DNA of 64,000 bases from NCBI RefSeq assembly GCF_021155765.1, contig NC_060116.1, positions 12,090,001 through 12,154,000 on the forward strand, in the 5' to 3' direction. This DNA is from Diprion similis. Taxonomy: Eukaryota; Arthropoda; Insecta; Hymenoptera; Diprionidae. Positions 51,305-63,652 of the stretch are shown here, piece after piece; the first letter of the stretch is position 1; the number at the start of each line of letters is the position of its first letter. Below the pieces are notes generated by a model. That model was given only the letters and a program-made list of their open reading frames with translations. It ran no database searches and was not told where the DNA came from. The translations under genes were made by a program, and so were the position numbers.

Positions 51305-51633
51305 ATATATAAATACACATAGGTATATACGTGTATACTTGAATTCACCCACACATTCCCACATCCGTATAGAGAGGAGAGGATCTCCCAGTGTAGTTTG
51401 TGGTGAGCTTACTTTAGTTAGTGACGGTGTCTCTCATGAGGCGGACCTGCAACGGGGACTATAAACGGTCGTAGTTTAGTGGAAAAATCGTTGGTTAAAA
51501 AATACCTTAAGAAAAAAAGTAATAATTTAAAAAGAAAAATAAGAAAAATAAACCGACCGAGTCCCTGTGCAAATTACACACACACACACACGCACACACG
51601 AGTGTGTGCCATAAAGTTGTCATTGAAAAACCG
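51305..51633 (+). promoter_or_regulatory. Possible TATA promoter and 5' noncoding exon
   Basis: TATATAAATA at 51,305-51,314 resembles a TATA box. About 320 bases later ACCG is followed by the consensus donor GTAAGT (51,634). The sequence between has stop codons in all frames and an ACACAC run, as in a 5' UTR. The coiled-coil gene at 59,603 begins right after a splice acceptor, so it must have an upstream noncoding exon; this is one candidate. A second donor-like candidate lies near 57,923. The link to that gene is inferred. Confidence 0.3.
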
Positions 51634-53430
51634 GTAAGTTATCGAAGAAAAATGCCTCGTAATCAATTGCGCCAATGAATGCTAAATTGTGGTCCGGACA
51701 GGCGGCGAATCTCTTGTGCAAATTCATCCTATCGCCGCGAGTAGTTGCATCTTTATAAGACGTAGTAGTTGTAGTAGTGTGTAAGAATACCGTTTACACT
51801 GCCACTGCGAAATTAACCCCAAGGACGTTGATCGGACTGCTTTGGTGTGCCATGTGTGTAATTGTCACATGTCTGCTGCAGGGAGTAATTTTCAACGTGT
51901 TACGTAAGCGGAGAATCTCTCTCTTACATATCACCTTTGCAAAATTTTTGTTACCGATTTTTACAGACGCTACTTTCTCATTGTTAGGTATTTTTTTTTA
52001 ATAGTTTTATCGCGAGTTACAGGGAAATTAATCGAGCTGCGCACTGGTGGCTGAAAATGATTTGTTGCTTTCGTTGATTTTGGCTTTGGATATTGTGTAT
52101 AATAATAAAAATCGTCGACAATCCGTATCGACGTTTACTCTTGATCGATGTCAACGTTTGCCCGCATATCGGCTCGCTGCGTTTTTTTATACGACTAATT
52201 GCTCGGCTGACCTAAATCATGCGGTATGTCCGTGGGCTCGTGTATTGGATGAGGATAATGGGAAATGGTCCCTATAATGGTCCCCCTGTTCCTTACCGCC
52301 GTTATACACCCATCTACCAAGGCTTGCAGTGTAAACAGCATCGCCCCCTCGTAACGCCACTTATATCGCAAGTTCGATTGTTTGCCGACTCATTTCTCAC
52401 ACCCACATACGACAGTGTGAATAAGGTACGAGGCTGCGCGATTATTTTTCATCTGGAATAATCGACGATACGACAGAAACCGCATGTACTGCATAGATTG
52501 TGAAAAAAATCGTCGGGATATCTGTATTTTATTTTTTTTTTCTTCACACTTTCAAAACTTTTTTCTATACATTATATAACGCGAGGAAACCAGTTTTAAG
52601 GGGACATAAAAACAGTCTGGAATACAAGTAAGATGTTAGATTCAATCCGCGATTTGTTTATTTTTATTTCATTCACCTGCTCGGCTTGGCTGACATTGAA
52701 AAGACAATTTTATTATATTTTATTTATTTTATTTATCAAGACAATTAAATTGTATCGTATATATATGTATATACATACACGCGTGATGTTTTTATGTACA
52801 GTATATTCACGAATATAGAGTATAACTGTACGTGACTACCTACATTTTCTTGGTTGTTGAGCCAAGTTTCATGAATCGGATTTGTTATTAAATATGCCGT
52901 AATTATACCGTCTAGTTTTTATTACAGAAAATTTTTACCAAACTGTAAAACTATTTTTTAATTTCTTTTCGAGATTATAACGTGAGCACCACGAAAGAAT
53001 ATGTTTCCAATTCAATTGACCTATCATTCAACGCTTACCTGAAAATTTATTTACCGAGTCCTAGAGTAGTTCCATTGACAATAACCCGAGCAATTTATCA
53101 AGTACGTGTAATTCCTCGTGAAAATTTCCTCCTGCAACGGTGTGAATTAATTATCGCAGTTGTAATTTTCGAAACTGTTTCGACACAGCGTTACATTATA
53201 TTTATAAACTGTCTCTTCTTTTGAACTTCGATTTAACTGTATTTCTTCTGGTTTTCTATAGCTACCTGAATTATTTCCTCATACAGAAAACGCGCCCCGG
53301 GGAATAAATTCTGAAAATAAAGGTTTAAATTTCGTTACTTTTCTACGTTATTATACTGCGCGCACAGAGCATGCTCGCAACATATTGTTCCATAGCTTGA
53401 CTCCTGGGGGCAGGAATTCGTTAATCATAG

Positions 53431-53658
53431 TCAGTTAAGCCTCAGCCTCGTTTGTATGAGAAATGTAAAAATTACGGAGAAGGAAGGTGTGCACGTATAG
53501 AACGCGAACGTCAAAACACTTTGAGACCCTCCGTCTGTCAGCTTTGCCGTTCGGAATACAAGATCAGTTTGACTCATTGCGAATTGGTAGAACAACAGCT
53601 TAAGAAGCGTAACTTCGAATTCTTTTTACGCTGCATACAAGAGCTCGAGTGGTTCTGA
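53431..53658 (+). other. Cysteine-rich open frame, possible exon or decayed element
   Basis: The frame runs 75 codons from the stop at 53,428 to TGA at 53,656. It reads like real protein, with KCKNYGEGRC, then CQLCRSEYK, then THCELVEQQLKKRN and FFLRCIQELEWF. Paired cysteines suggest a zinc-binding or disulfide fold. There is no ATG at its start, and the upstream acceptor candidate (ATAGTCAG at 53,434) has a weak pyrimidine tract. I do not recognise the family. It may be a terminal exon, a transposon relic or chance. Confidence 0.2.
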
Positions 53659-53771
53659 ACAGGTTTTCGAATCCACGCAACGGTTTATAGTCTATTTATA
53701 TCTTCGGTTATGTAATTAATTGATTATATATACGGAGATCAGTGTCCAGACCGCACGCGAGGTAGAGGGGC

Positions 53772-53799
53772 GGGGGGGGGGGGGGGGGGGGGGGGGGGG
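53772..53799 (+). repeat. Run of 28 G
   Basis: This uninterrupted homopolymer follows a CGGGG-type lead. Such a length is prone to sequencing and assembly length error, and it can form quadruplexes. The exact number of G is not reliable. Confidence 0.8.
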
Positions 53800-56700
53800 T
53801 AACATCATTATCGGTGAAAGCACCGTTCCCCAATCACAGGTGTATTATACATGCATATAAATGTGCGCGGATCGAGTAAAAACAAGTAATGTATCCAGCA
53901 GGCGAAAGAACCGCATTGTCAATCGATCTTAACGGACGTTAATCCTTCGCATTTAGACGAGAAAGTCGAGCTACTCGCATAGAGTGCAGATTATCTTCAT
54001 GCGCTGGCAAAAAAGTTAAGAGATTATATGCATATCGATATAAAGTTATATGGCGGGAGAAAATAGTTGGAAAAAATTCGCTAATTGATGGAGAAAAAAC
54101 AGTCAACATATTTCAGCTTGATCGCGATTCTGCGTAAACGAGAATTAAGGGTGAAAGTATAATATAATTAACGCTTTAATTATCATCCTCGAATTATCGA
54201 CCTTTTCTTAAAAATCGCGTCACTCGATTGTGTATAAATTTCTGTAAAAATGATCGATCATTCAACGATTCTTCGACCCAGTTTCTTTCTCTTTTTTCTT
54301 CTTTGCAGTGTCAATTTTCATGGGAATTCGCATTTAGAAACTTCACGGGATATTTGCTCTCTCGATGAGCTTTTCGCAGCTTCGAATCGAAAGTTGGGAA
54401 CCCTCGGGAAGCGAGGCGCGGCAACAACCAACGACAGGCAACGGCTATGAATAGCGTCGCGACGCCGAAGCGTTTAATGTCGCTGAGGCTAGAAGCGATG
54501 TCACAATTGTCACAGCCGACTGACCTATGGAAGCAGCGATGATCCCCGACCCCCCTTGCGCTCTCGATTGTATTTTCCCTGTAATCTATCGGCAGCCGAC
54601 GCACACGCATCGCGCGACGTCTAAAAAGAGCCGATTGCCACTTCCGGCTTCTTCAAATTTTCAAATTGGGTCACTCGCCTCGATCGCATATATATATATA
54701 TATATATACCTACCTACTCATCCTTTTTATATACGTCGAGCCGGATCATTTTTATACCCCATCGCTATTATGAGCGGTGTGCAATCGTGCGCTATACATA
54801 TTTCGGTTTGTCTATACACAAAGTACAGAATTGAGAAATTTCCCCCTTCATTCCTCTAAGAAATGTTTCTGAAACGATATTTGGTATAACGATTCCCGTC
54901 AAGCTTTAACGGAAAATTCTACTCTGCGTGAAAAATTTGTATCTTATGTCAATTTACTCTTCATTCAATTTTTAGACTTGTTTTGTTTTCCAATTTTTTC
55001 TTTCGATTTAAAGTCCGAAACGACGAAGTGCATTTAAGTTATTTTTAATATTGATTTCGGATTAAAAATTGTACTTCTGATATCACATCGAGGTTTGACA
55101 AATTAATTATAGTTATCCAGGGTTCGTACGCATGGGAAAAAAACTGGAAAAATTTGTTTGTTAGAAAAAATTGACGAATCTTAGACTTTTTTAAAAATTT
55201 CAAGCTACACATGGTATGATAATTGAAACATATGCATGCCCGGGTGTATCTATATATACGTAGAATGGACATCTGGATAGTCTGGAAAGCCAAATAACCT
55301 CGTGAGCGAAGTTTGAAGTGAAGAATCAACGTTTGGGAAACTTACCCCGAATCGGTCTCGCGCTATTTATAGAGCGATCGCTTCACGGATGAGAGAAAAA
55401 TAAGTATTTCAAGTACCCATCCAGTGATAGGTATACATTTTTATTTAACTTTACTCATTATTCTTGTTTTCATTCAACCGATTCGAGTAGCGCACGCGTC
55501 TTCCATAATTCATTCTTCACGGCAAAGAAACGAATGTCAGAAATTTTTTTTTTTTTTTCACCCAGCTGCATGTCTCCGTAGGAGAAAAGAAGACCCGGTG
55601 AAGTGTAAAAGTGACTAAAGAATTTTGCGAAAATACAACAATACGTAAGGAAGACGTGACTTTTTGCCATATAAATTTGCACATATACGCGTATACATAT
55701 CACGTGGCGATGAAACAAACAAAGAGACGCATCCGGATGTGCAGGCGAATTCTTTACGCGTTTATTATTCAGAGACCTCTTTCATCGAAACCATTTTTTC
55801 CCGCAGCCGGTTTTAATCGGGATTCATTTGGCAAAAAAGCTCTCCAGCGTATCGCAGCGTCGAAATTCGACGTTCGCTGAATGCCGCGTCGTTTGTCGAT
55901 CGTCAACGCGATGCCAATCTCGTTACGGAGCTTTTGACGAGCGAACTAAATTGAATTAACCTTTTGGTCGCTTCCCTTCCTCCCCTCTCGTTTCGTACTA
56001 TCTGCATATACCGCGATCACAAGCCGACGCGACGTTGCGAACGAGCAAGTATAATTTTCCTGTACAGCACAGTATTGCAGCAGGCCTTCCAAATGATAAG
56101 TATAAGACCGAAACCGCGAACATCTGCAAATTTGCGTATACAACGAGCTGACACCCATGATCGTGATTCACAATGTATATTTAAGACCGGCTTATGTTTT
56201 CTTCTTTGCAAGTCGTCTTTCTCCGGATTGTCCCTTTTCTTTTCTTTCTTTTCTTTCTTTGTTTTCTCGCTGTTGGGAAATAAAGTTTGATAAAACACGA
56301 AGGCTTAAGCTCTGCGATTTATGTACGTAATTCTGTGGAATTTTTTGTTTCCCCCTGTAAAAAAGTTTGTTCGTTACCGTTTTTTTTTTTTCTTTATTTT
56401 TTCATTTCTTCTTTTGTCAAGAAAGTTCCTCTTGGGTATTACAAAATTATACCGAAAGAGGCCTGATAACCACTGTACCATGCAGTGGGAATCGTGTTGT
56501 CTACGTCTAGATAACTGGATTTCTTGTTTCATGAAAAACAAAATCGTGAATTCATTGCTTTCGTTCAGCTGGTAAAGAGAAACCGGAATTATAATAATCA
56601 GTGAATCAGGATCGATTGCCAGAGTTTATTGTACAAAACACTTGATTAATTCGGGGCAAAGTCAAGGCTCCGTATTTCGGTTTTTGACTTGCATATTTTT

Positions 56701-59070
56701 TCGAAGATGCGGAAACGCGCTTTTCTGCATAACAGACAGTCAAGCGACATAGTAAACCCGAATACAGGTATAATACAGCAGAATATAAAGCAGAAATCTA
56801 GGCGTGGGCAAAAATTGATTTTACCTTGCAGCATGGATGCTTTTACCAATGGTAGTAAAACGCCGCGTTTTACGGGTTCCAAGGACCTCTGCTCATTGCG
56901 CGTCATACATGCTTTTAGTGCTTCGAGCTTAAACGAGGGACCGAGAGTCGGATATGCTCATTCTTTGCGGCCGACTTGCGGCTGTAAGGTCTAAAACGAG
57001 AGTATCTTTCCTTTTATTTTCTTCGCAAATTTACGTACGTATACTTATATTCCGTGCCAAGGCTCTGTTCGCCAACGGACCGTCTGATTCCGGTAAACGC
57101 GAAAGGTGTTTAGCACACCGTCTTTCCGGTAACACGGTTCTTTCTTTGCTTCAGCACTGCACGTGTCTCGGCTAAAATCTGCAGCACATTGAGTGTTTAT
57201 CAAATTATCATATTCATAAGCTAGGAAGATTTTTTTTTCGAGATACATAAGTGAAGAACACTGGAACTACGAACAAAGGCTTGTGGATGTCGATGCCTCA
57301 TTCTAAATCGCTTTAACATATATAATTAAGAATCGTTTGATATTTCACAAAGTTACCGAAATGGGTGTTTTTTTTTTTTAATACTAAATAAATTTTTTAA
57401 TGATCCCAAAATGAAGAAAAATAAGTGTTTTAGCCAATTTGAAGAAGAAAAATAAACTTCTAACGAATCTACTTCGTTTTCAAACCATTTCAAAACGATT
57501 GAAACGAAGCATCGATATCTAAACTTCTCGATTTTTAATACATATTTGTATTTTTTAAGCTATCTTGGTAGCTTACGACGGTAATAATTTGATAAATACC
57601 GCATCTTCGATTATTTGATAACAAAATCAAAAATAAATGGAAGAGAACGAATAAGTAAAACGTGGAGGATGAGGAAAGCGGCAATTTCGAGGCGCCGGTT
57701 CGTCCGTATTGCGCAAGGATGCGACTGTTATGTCAATCCAGCGTGTCGTGAGCTCCTCTCACAATCGGTTTATACAACGTGCCTTACGGAGATGGGGAAA
57801 ACAGGGAGAAGCAATCCGTGACGACTTTCCCACCGTTCTCCTCGCGACCGATTCTCCAGGTTCCCGCCGCTTTTGCCCTCACCAATATTACAGAACGGAA
57901 CCGTTCTCAGCGAGGCAGCCGGTGAGCCAGTCAGTCGGTCGGTAATTCAGTCGAGCAGTTGTCCTTAAGCTCGATCATTCGTCGGGCTAATACACGTGAT
58001 GTTTAAGCTGGAGTGATTGACTCTCTATCAAGCTTCGATAATTAATCGACATTTTGAATATACTCTGCAGGATATAAATATTTCGTGATTAAAACTGACA
58101 TTCGAGTGGCATTTATAATCATGTGGTGTGTATCAATTACAGTTGGTAAATTGTGCTTTGGAAGTGGATTTTTAAACCTCGATTGTTATATTTCACCTCA
58201 ATTATAATTGGTGTACGTGTAATTGTGGGGATTCGATTTTTCAGTATTTACGAATCGTTGATGCATGGGTTTTCGTTTTAGAAAGTACAATTTTTATGCC
58301 GGTTTATATAGTTTTCACTACAAATTTTCCAAACATATTGTTTGATGCTCGAATAAGAACAAGTCGTGGTAATGAAACCACAATTTACTTCTGTTCTCAT
58401 TTTGCAAAGTTCGAATAAACAGCACAGTGTGTATTAATGTGTTCGATTTCTCCTAAATTTTTTTCTTGCTTTCGATGCAGTACCTGCGAAACAATCTTCG
58501 AAATGAATATCATTTATGTGCGCTAAATTAACTAAGTGGCTTAAATATTAGAAATATGTATTAGATTGATTTTCTTGCCGTTGCCTCGTCACTGCGTATA
58601 ACCTTGTCCTGTAGACGACCCGAAGTAGGTGTTCCGCTAATTCGGTTTCACGTATCACTCTTAAGGCTAAATTATGCCTAATTTCAGTTACGTCAAATCT
58701 TTATTTATAACTTGGCTGTAGATAGTGCAGTGAAAAACAGCCGATTGTATTACGAGCAAAAAATAAATAAAAATTGTCTGTTAAATTGTCAATCGCGCTA
58801 TCGTGCGTAGTAATTATATTTTGGCAAAGCATTCTTGTAGTAAAAATGGTGGGAAGTACGGTGAGAATTACTTATCATTGCACCATACATAATATGTAGG
58901 TATAAGTTGAAGTTATACATTCATGAATGTTCTTTAAACTTGTGAATGTACGGAAATTGTTGTATAACTTTTACTCCGAAAAACGTGCCGTCTATGGATA
59001 TATTAGATGTAGATATATACAATTCCCGTCCTATATTATACGTACATTAGGGTGTTGCAGATAAAAATAA

Positions 59071-59413
59071 TTTACGATTTCCCACCGTGGCACCTGCTAA
59101 AAAGTTTGTTTGGGCTAAAAGAAAGATTCTGTGAAAATATGAGCGTTCTAAGTTATGTGGAAGATCGCGAATTTTTTTTTTGAATTTGTGAAAGAAACAC
59201 GTCGTAGCATTTTAATTATTATTTCTTTCCTGACATTTATATTCTACCCAAAGAAACCAGGAATCGCATTCTCCTAAATTAAAAGTTCATATTAAATTAT
59301 AACTATTTTATGAGATTTAATTAATAATGAAAAAGCTCATATTTTGGAAGAATCTTTTTTTTTAATCATAAACAAACTTTTTAGGTGGTGCCATGGGTGA
59401 AATTTTTTTTTTC
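59071..59413. mobile_element. Foldback repeat with inverted arms of about 75 bp
   Basis: The left arm (59,071-59,144) contains CTAAAAAGTTTGTTTGGGCT, AAAGATTCT and AAAATATGAGC. The right arm (59,335-59,413) contains the reverse complements of these words in the correct order (GCTCATATTTT, AGAATCTTT, AAACAAACTTTTTAG, then GGTGCCATGGGTG). The arms enclose about 190 AT-rich bases with no coding frame. It lies about 190 bases upstream of the first coding exon of the coiled-coil gene. It is most likely a nonautonomous foldback or MITE-type element. Confidence 0.55.
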
Positions 59414-59602
59414 CTCCTTTGAAACACATTAAAATCTGACAAACATTTGATTTTTTTTTTTATCCTGTAAGCTTACGTATTAGGGGATATCACTTGTGAT
59501 TCGTCCTCGAATTATACAGTGTGATAAATAAATTATAGGGAAATTAGATCTGATATAATTAAAGGTAAATGAAGGGAACCTTTTCTGCCCCACAGATAAA
59601 AA

Positions 59603-61654
59603 ATGACCACGAACCCCTCAGCGGGAGACACCGTCATCCCGACGAAGACGAGTATAACAACGAATGCAACCGGGGATCGGTTGATCCCTGGTAAAACCGA
59701 GTGTCACCTTGCCCGGGCAGAATCGACACCCGCGGCGAGGAAGAGACACTTGGATCAGTCTAGTTCTCCGACAAAGGGTGAGATACCGACGAAGTCACCG
59801 AGGAAGAGCGAGTCTCCGGTGGAAGTGGTCGCTAAAGACCTGCAGGATTCGCTCTACGAGGTGAAGATGTGCGTCGCCAGTGCGGAGGATCAGAAACGGA
59901 CGCCGCCCTGCGCGACGGAATCGCGGCCGGAAGTACCGAGAGACAAGCCGTCGATACGGAGTTTGAGAAAACGCGAAAATCAAGCAAAAACCCAATCACC
60001 AGCAGCAACAGCGAAACCACAGCTGGTCTCAAGGTCCCAGATTCCCTGCAGAAGCCTGAAGAGGCCCTCGTCAGAGGAGATTCCCGAGGGCGAAAAATCC
60101 CACCGAAAGAGTCGCGCCGACGGCGTTTCGCCGCAGGAACCGGAAGTTGGAACCCCGCAATCCGAAGCAGCGATCGCAGTTCCTCCTCAGTCCAGGACAC
60201 AAACGCACCAGCAATTCCAGAAGAGAGACGAGGCTGTGAAGTTGAGGAAAACTATACAGTGGCTTGAGGAAGGCGCTCGCAGGATGAGGGAGGACCTCGC
60301 GGCGACTCGCGCCGAACTCCACGAGGAACGAAAGGCCGCGAGGTTGGCCAGGAGGGAACTCGACTCCGCTGTTAAGGACGCAAAGAACGGCGAGGCTGCC
60401 AGGCACCTTCGGGTCATCGCCGAGCTCAAAACCAGGTGAGAAAGAAAGCAGCGAAACCGTGACTGCAGTGGACCTAGTTTTGTCTTTCGTTCAACTCCGT
60501 TCCGCGTGTTTCACTCGCCGGTGAAAATTACAGCGAAACGATCCTAAGCGACTGGCATGTGTTTAGTGTAACGATCGAACGATCGACGAGCATGATCGAT
60601 GAAATTATGCACAGTTTAGTTAAAATTTATATGCTCAACTTTCTTTAATTCAGGCCTTCTGCCAGTGCAGCTGACCGTGTAAAACGCGCGAAAGCCGGTC
60701 TCTAGCTCGTGGGAATTTAACAAATTCATTTCTTAAGCTTGCAGTCGCGTTATTTGCTAGGAAGAAATAGAGTTGAAAAATCAACGATATTTACTATACA
60801 TTTTAGGAGTATTTATTTATTTTATTACCCTACTTCATTTAGACAAGGAAATATAACAACGAACAACAAAATTTAAGACCCCTGATTCTGTAAGTTTGAC
60901 ACATTCGTAATGATTTTGTTACCAATTCGCAGATTGGCGCAATCGCCGACGCGGACCGGCGTCGAATCAACGTCGACATCCTCAAAGGCGGACATATTAC
61001 GGGAGGAAAACCATCGTCGAGAATTGTCAGCCCTGAGAAGACGCCTGGCGGAAGCTGAAGCGTCTGTCCAAAAGCTCAAGGCGAACGCGTGCAGCCCTCA
61101 TGGTTCGGGAAAGCGAAGAAAAGTCGAGGGTGCCGACGGCCGACGGCTGGAAGTCGAGGTCCAGGCGTTGAGGACCGCGAACCGAAAGCTGGAGGATCGA
61201 CTGCAGGTAAACAGCCGAGCCGAAAATATCGCGGAATTTGTATTTGAGAGGATACTTAATTCTCCGACGAGTCTCTGAAAGTTGCAATGATACCGATTCG
61301 ATGGAAGAAACGTCCGGTAAACGGAAACTTTTTACTTTAGACTTCGAAAGTAGAGATAGGTTTTAAGGTATGAGGGTTGAGGGTTGAAAAAAGCTCCAGG
61401 CTGAACCGGAAACTAGAGCAAAAGTCAGGCTAGAAAAGAAAAAAAACAATATTAATAACGATGAAAGAAGAGTCGAATAAACGGAGTAAAGACCGGATGT
61501 GCAGAGATTGCGTAACCCCGTAGGCTGTTTACTTTCTCAGGTCGTCACAGAAGCGGAAAAGAAGCGAGCGACCGAGCTGCGGATTCAGCACGAGAACCAC
61601 GAGGCTCAGCTCGCTGCTTTGCAGAGGACGTTGCGCAGCGATACGATAAAAATG
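59603..61654 (+). CDS. N-terminal part of a coiled-coil protein resembling JAKMIP (partial)
   Basis: Three coding exons join in frame: 59603-60435, 60933-61206 and 61541-61654, giving 407 codons with no stop. The last exon ends at a consensus donor (GTAAGT), so the gene continues past the window. An acceptor (CCCCACAG) ends 7 bases before the ATG, so upstream noncoding exons exist. Residues 1 to about 200 are Ser/Thr/Pro/Lys-rich and disordered. From about 205 the protein is heptad-rich (EEGARRMREDLAATRAELHE, then AARHLRVIAELKTRL near 265-279). Coiled coil continues in exon 2 (HRRELSALRRRLAEAEASVQ) and exon 3. The segment RHLRVIAELKTRL resembles RHTAYISELKAKL of vertebrate JAKMIP proteins, which bind microtubules and GABA-B receptor or Janus kinase partners. 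That assignment is tentative; other long coiled-coil families remain possible. Confidence 0.8.
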
Positions 61655-62173
61655 GTAAGTCGACCCAGATAAACGATCGGCAAGCTATTTTTCCCACTAA
61701 TTGATAATAATAGCTCGGCTAATCAAACGCCATGATTAATCAATACTGCACCCTGCATACAGTGTCAATAAATGATTCCTAGGGACCGTCCCTTCAATTA
61801 ATTTCAGTCTCACTCTTTCTCTCTCTCTTTCTCTGGACCGATCAAGATCGTAACCGATCGCAGCCGATCACACGTGGAATTCATTCACGAATCGTGTTCC
61901 GTGAGTGAATTTGAAGGAATAAAAAAAGAAATAGAAGGGATTGGATGAAGTCGATTGCGTGGTATGGATGACCAGGTCGGCGAATAAGGGTCAATTTGTT
62001 AACATAGATCGAGTCGAGACGGTGTATCGGTGGATTCCTCGATTTCCCGAGCGCCGCGCAGTCGTTCTTTTTCCGTCATTTGCCTCTATAATCAGAACAA
62101 CAACGACAACAGTAATAACAATAATAACGACGATAATAAAACTAATAATAGGCCGATCGCATGCGTGAAGAGG

Positions 62174-62194
62174 AATGACTCGGGCAGAGTCATT
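62174..62194. other. 8-bp inverted repeat with TGACTC arms
   Basis: AATGACTC (62,174-62,181) and GAGTCATT (62,187-62,194) are perfect reverse complements around a 5-base loop. Each arm contains a TGACTC/GAGTCA word close to an AP-1 site. It lies at the edge of the GC-rich island that follows. Confidence 0.35.
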
Positions 62195-63620
62195 AGTAGA
62201 GGTGGTTTCTTGGCCGTGATGGGCGTGCGCCCCGAAGGGCCTGAACTTGGGCCCGCGGCACGCGATTCAGGGTTGGTTATTAAAAATTGGGCCCCGGGCC
62301 TTGCCGGGACCGTATCTCACAGCTCCGCTGCATTCCCGGCATCGCCCTGCAGGGTCGCCACTTAATCATTCGGTAGGAAATGCCTGCCATGCCACCGTAG
62401 CCCCTGGGAGGAGGAGAAAGATGAGTGCACGAGTATTCACCGGATAATCACACCCCGTTCAAAATATCTTCCCACACTATTTTTTTACATCAACGATTTT
62501 GCGTGCCCCTTTCAATTTTCTACATCGATTATATATTGCCTGCTACAACCGGCTGTGATGTAGTTCTGTTGACGTACTGGAAGAAGAAGGAGGCGAGGCT
62601 CGAGAAAACGTACATATAAAAGACGATAAAAAAATCATCATCGATCATTTTCCAGACCGAGTATTCACCTTGATATTACACTTGTTCGAATGCCCGTTCC
62701 ACGCATCCATCCCTGATCGATAAGCTCGGGATAAGAGATTTTTCAGTCCTTAGTCAGGTGAAAATAAGTAATATATCATCCTTCTTCCGCATATTTCTCA
62801 GCCACAAAATTTCGCGACTAGTTTAAAAGTTTGCAGAAGAATGGAATTGATAAGTTACACTTGATCGTGCGTAGAGTAATTATTGCTTTCCTCCAAGCAA
62901 TCTCCTTACGGATAATGGTACCGTATGTCTTGCAATTATCATCGCAGCACTTCGACGCGCATCCAGACGTAACTATAATAAACTATTTTCTCAGTACCTT
63001 TGCGTGCGCGTTACAATTTCCTCGACATATACACATTACACCCCCATCCCAATTTATTTCCCCATCTAATCCTCTTTCCCTCTCCCTCTTTCTCTTCAGG
63101 ATCATTCGTTTTTCCTTTGCTTTCACCACTGATTGACTCAACGTTCCTTTCTCAACCCGGGATCGGCAGTCGATTTTTGTAATCTCGGAGCAAAATGCAG
63201 TTTGAATTGCAAATAAATCGCGACTCCTGTCCACGTTTCGAGTCCGCAATTTAAAGTCGCTAATTCTGTCCACATGCATCATTGCTACTACCGATCGGCA
63301 CGGCAGAATGGCAGCGAAACACGTGGCAGCTTATTGTTAGAATACGTGGTCATGGTATGCTGCCAGTCAGCTATGCGGCAATTACGTGCGTAAGACAAGA
63401 CACTCCACGCCGATGAAAAATGGACACGGGTACCCGGACCATGCGGTAATTGTTACTCAACTTTACCTTTCGCATATCGTTGTTCGCTCGACTTTTATTG
63501 TACCCATACATATAGATGTAATACCCAGGACGGTATGCCTATGCACGAGTACTATTCTTGCCGCAGGTACTTGTCCAGGTTCTCCGCGTGCAGGTATAAC
63601 ATATCGCACCTAGGTATACA

Positions 63621-63652
63621 ATATATATACGTATATATTATATATATATATG
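63621..63652. repeat. TA microsatellite
   Basis: This is a TA-rich dinucleotide run with a few interruptions, seen as simple sequence only. Confidence 0.7.

Larger units (their letters stand above)
51634..59595. other. Long noncoding stretch, possibly intron 1 of the coiled-coil gene
   Basis: I see no supported coding exon. The stretch contains a 28-G run (53,772), a TA repeat (54,691-54,710), poly-T runs and a foldback repeat at 59,071-59,413. Two open frames are odd enough to list as findings: a Cys-rich one ending at 53,658 and a signal-peptide-like one at 54,250-54,450. If the exon proposed at 51,633 belongs to the downstream gene, this is an intron of about 8 kb. Confidence 0.4.
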
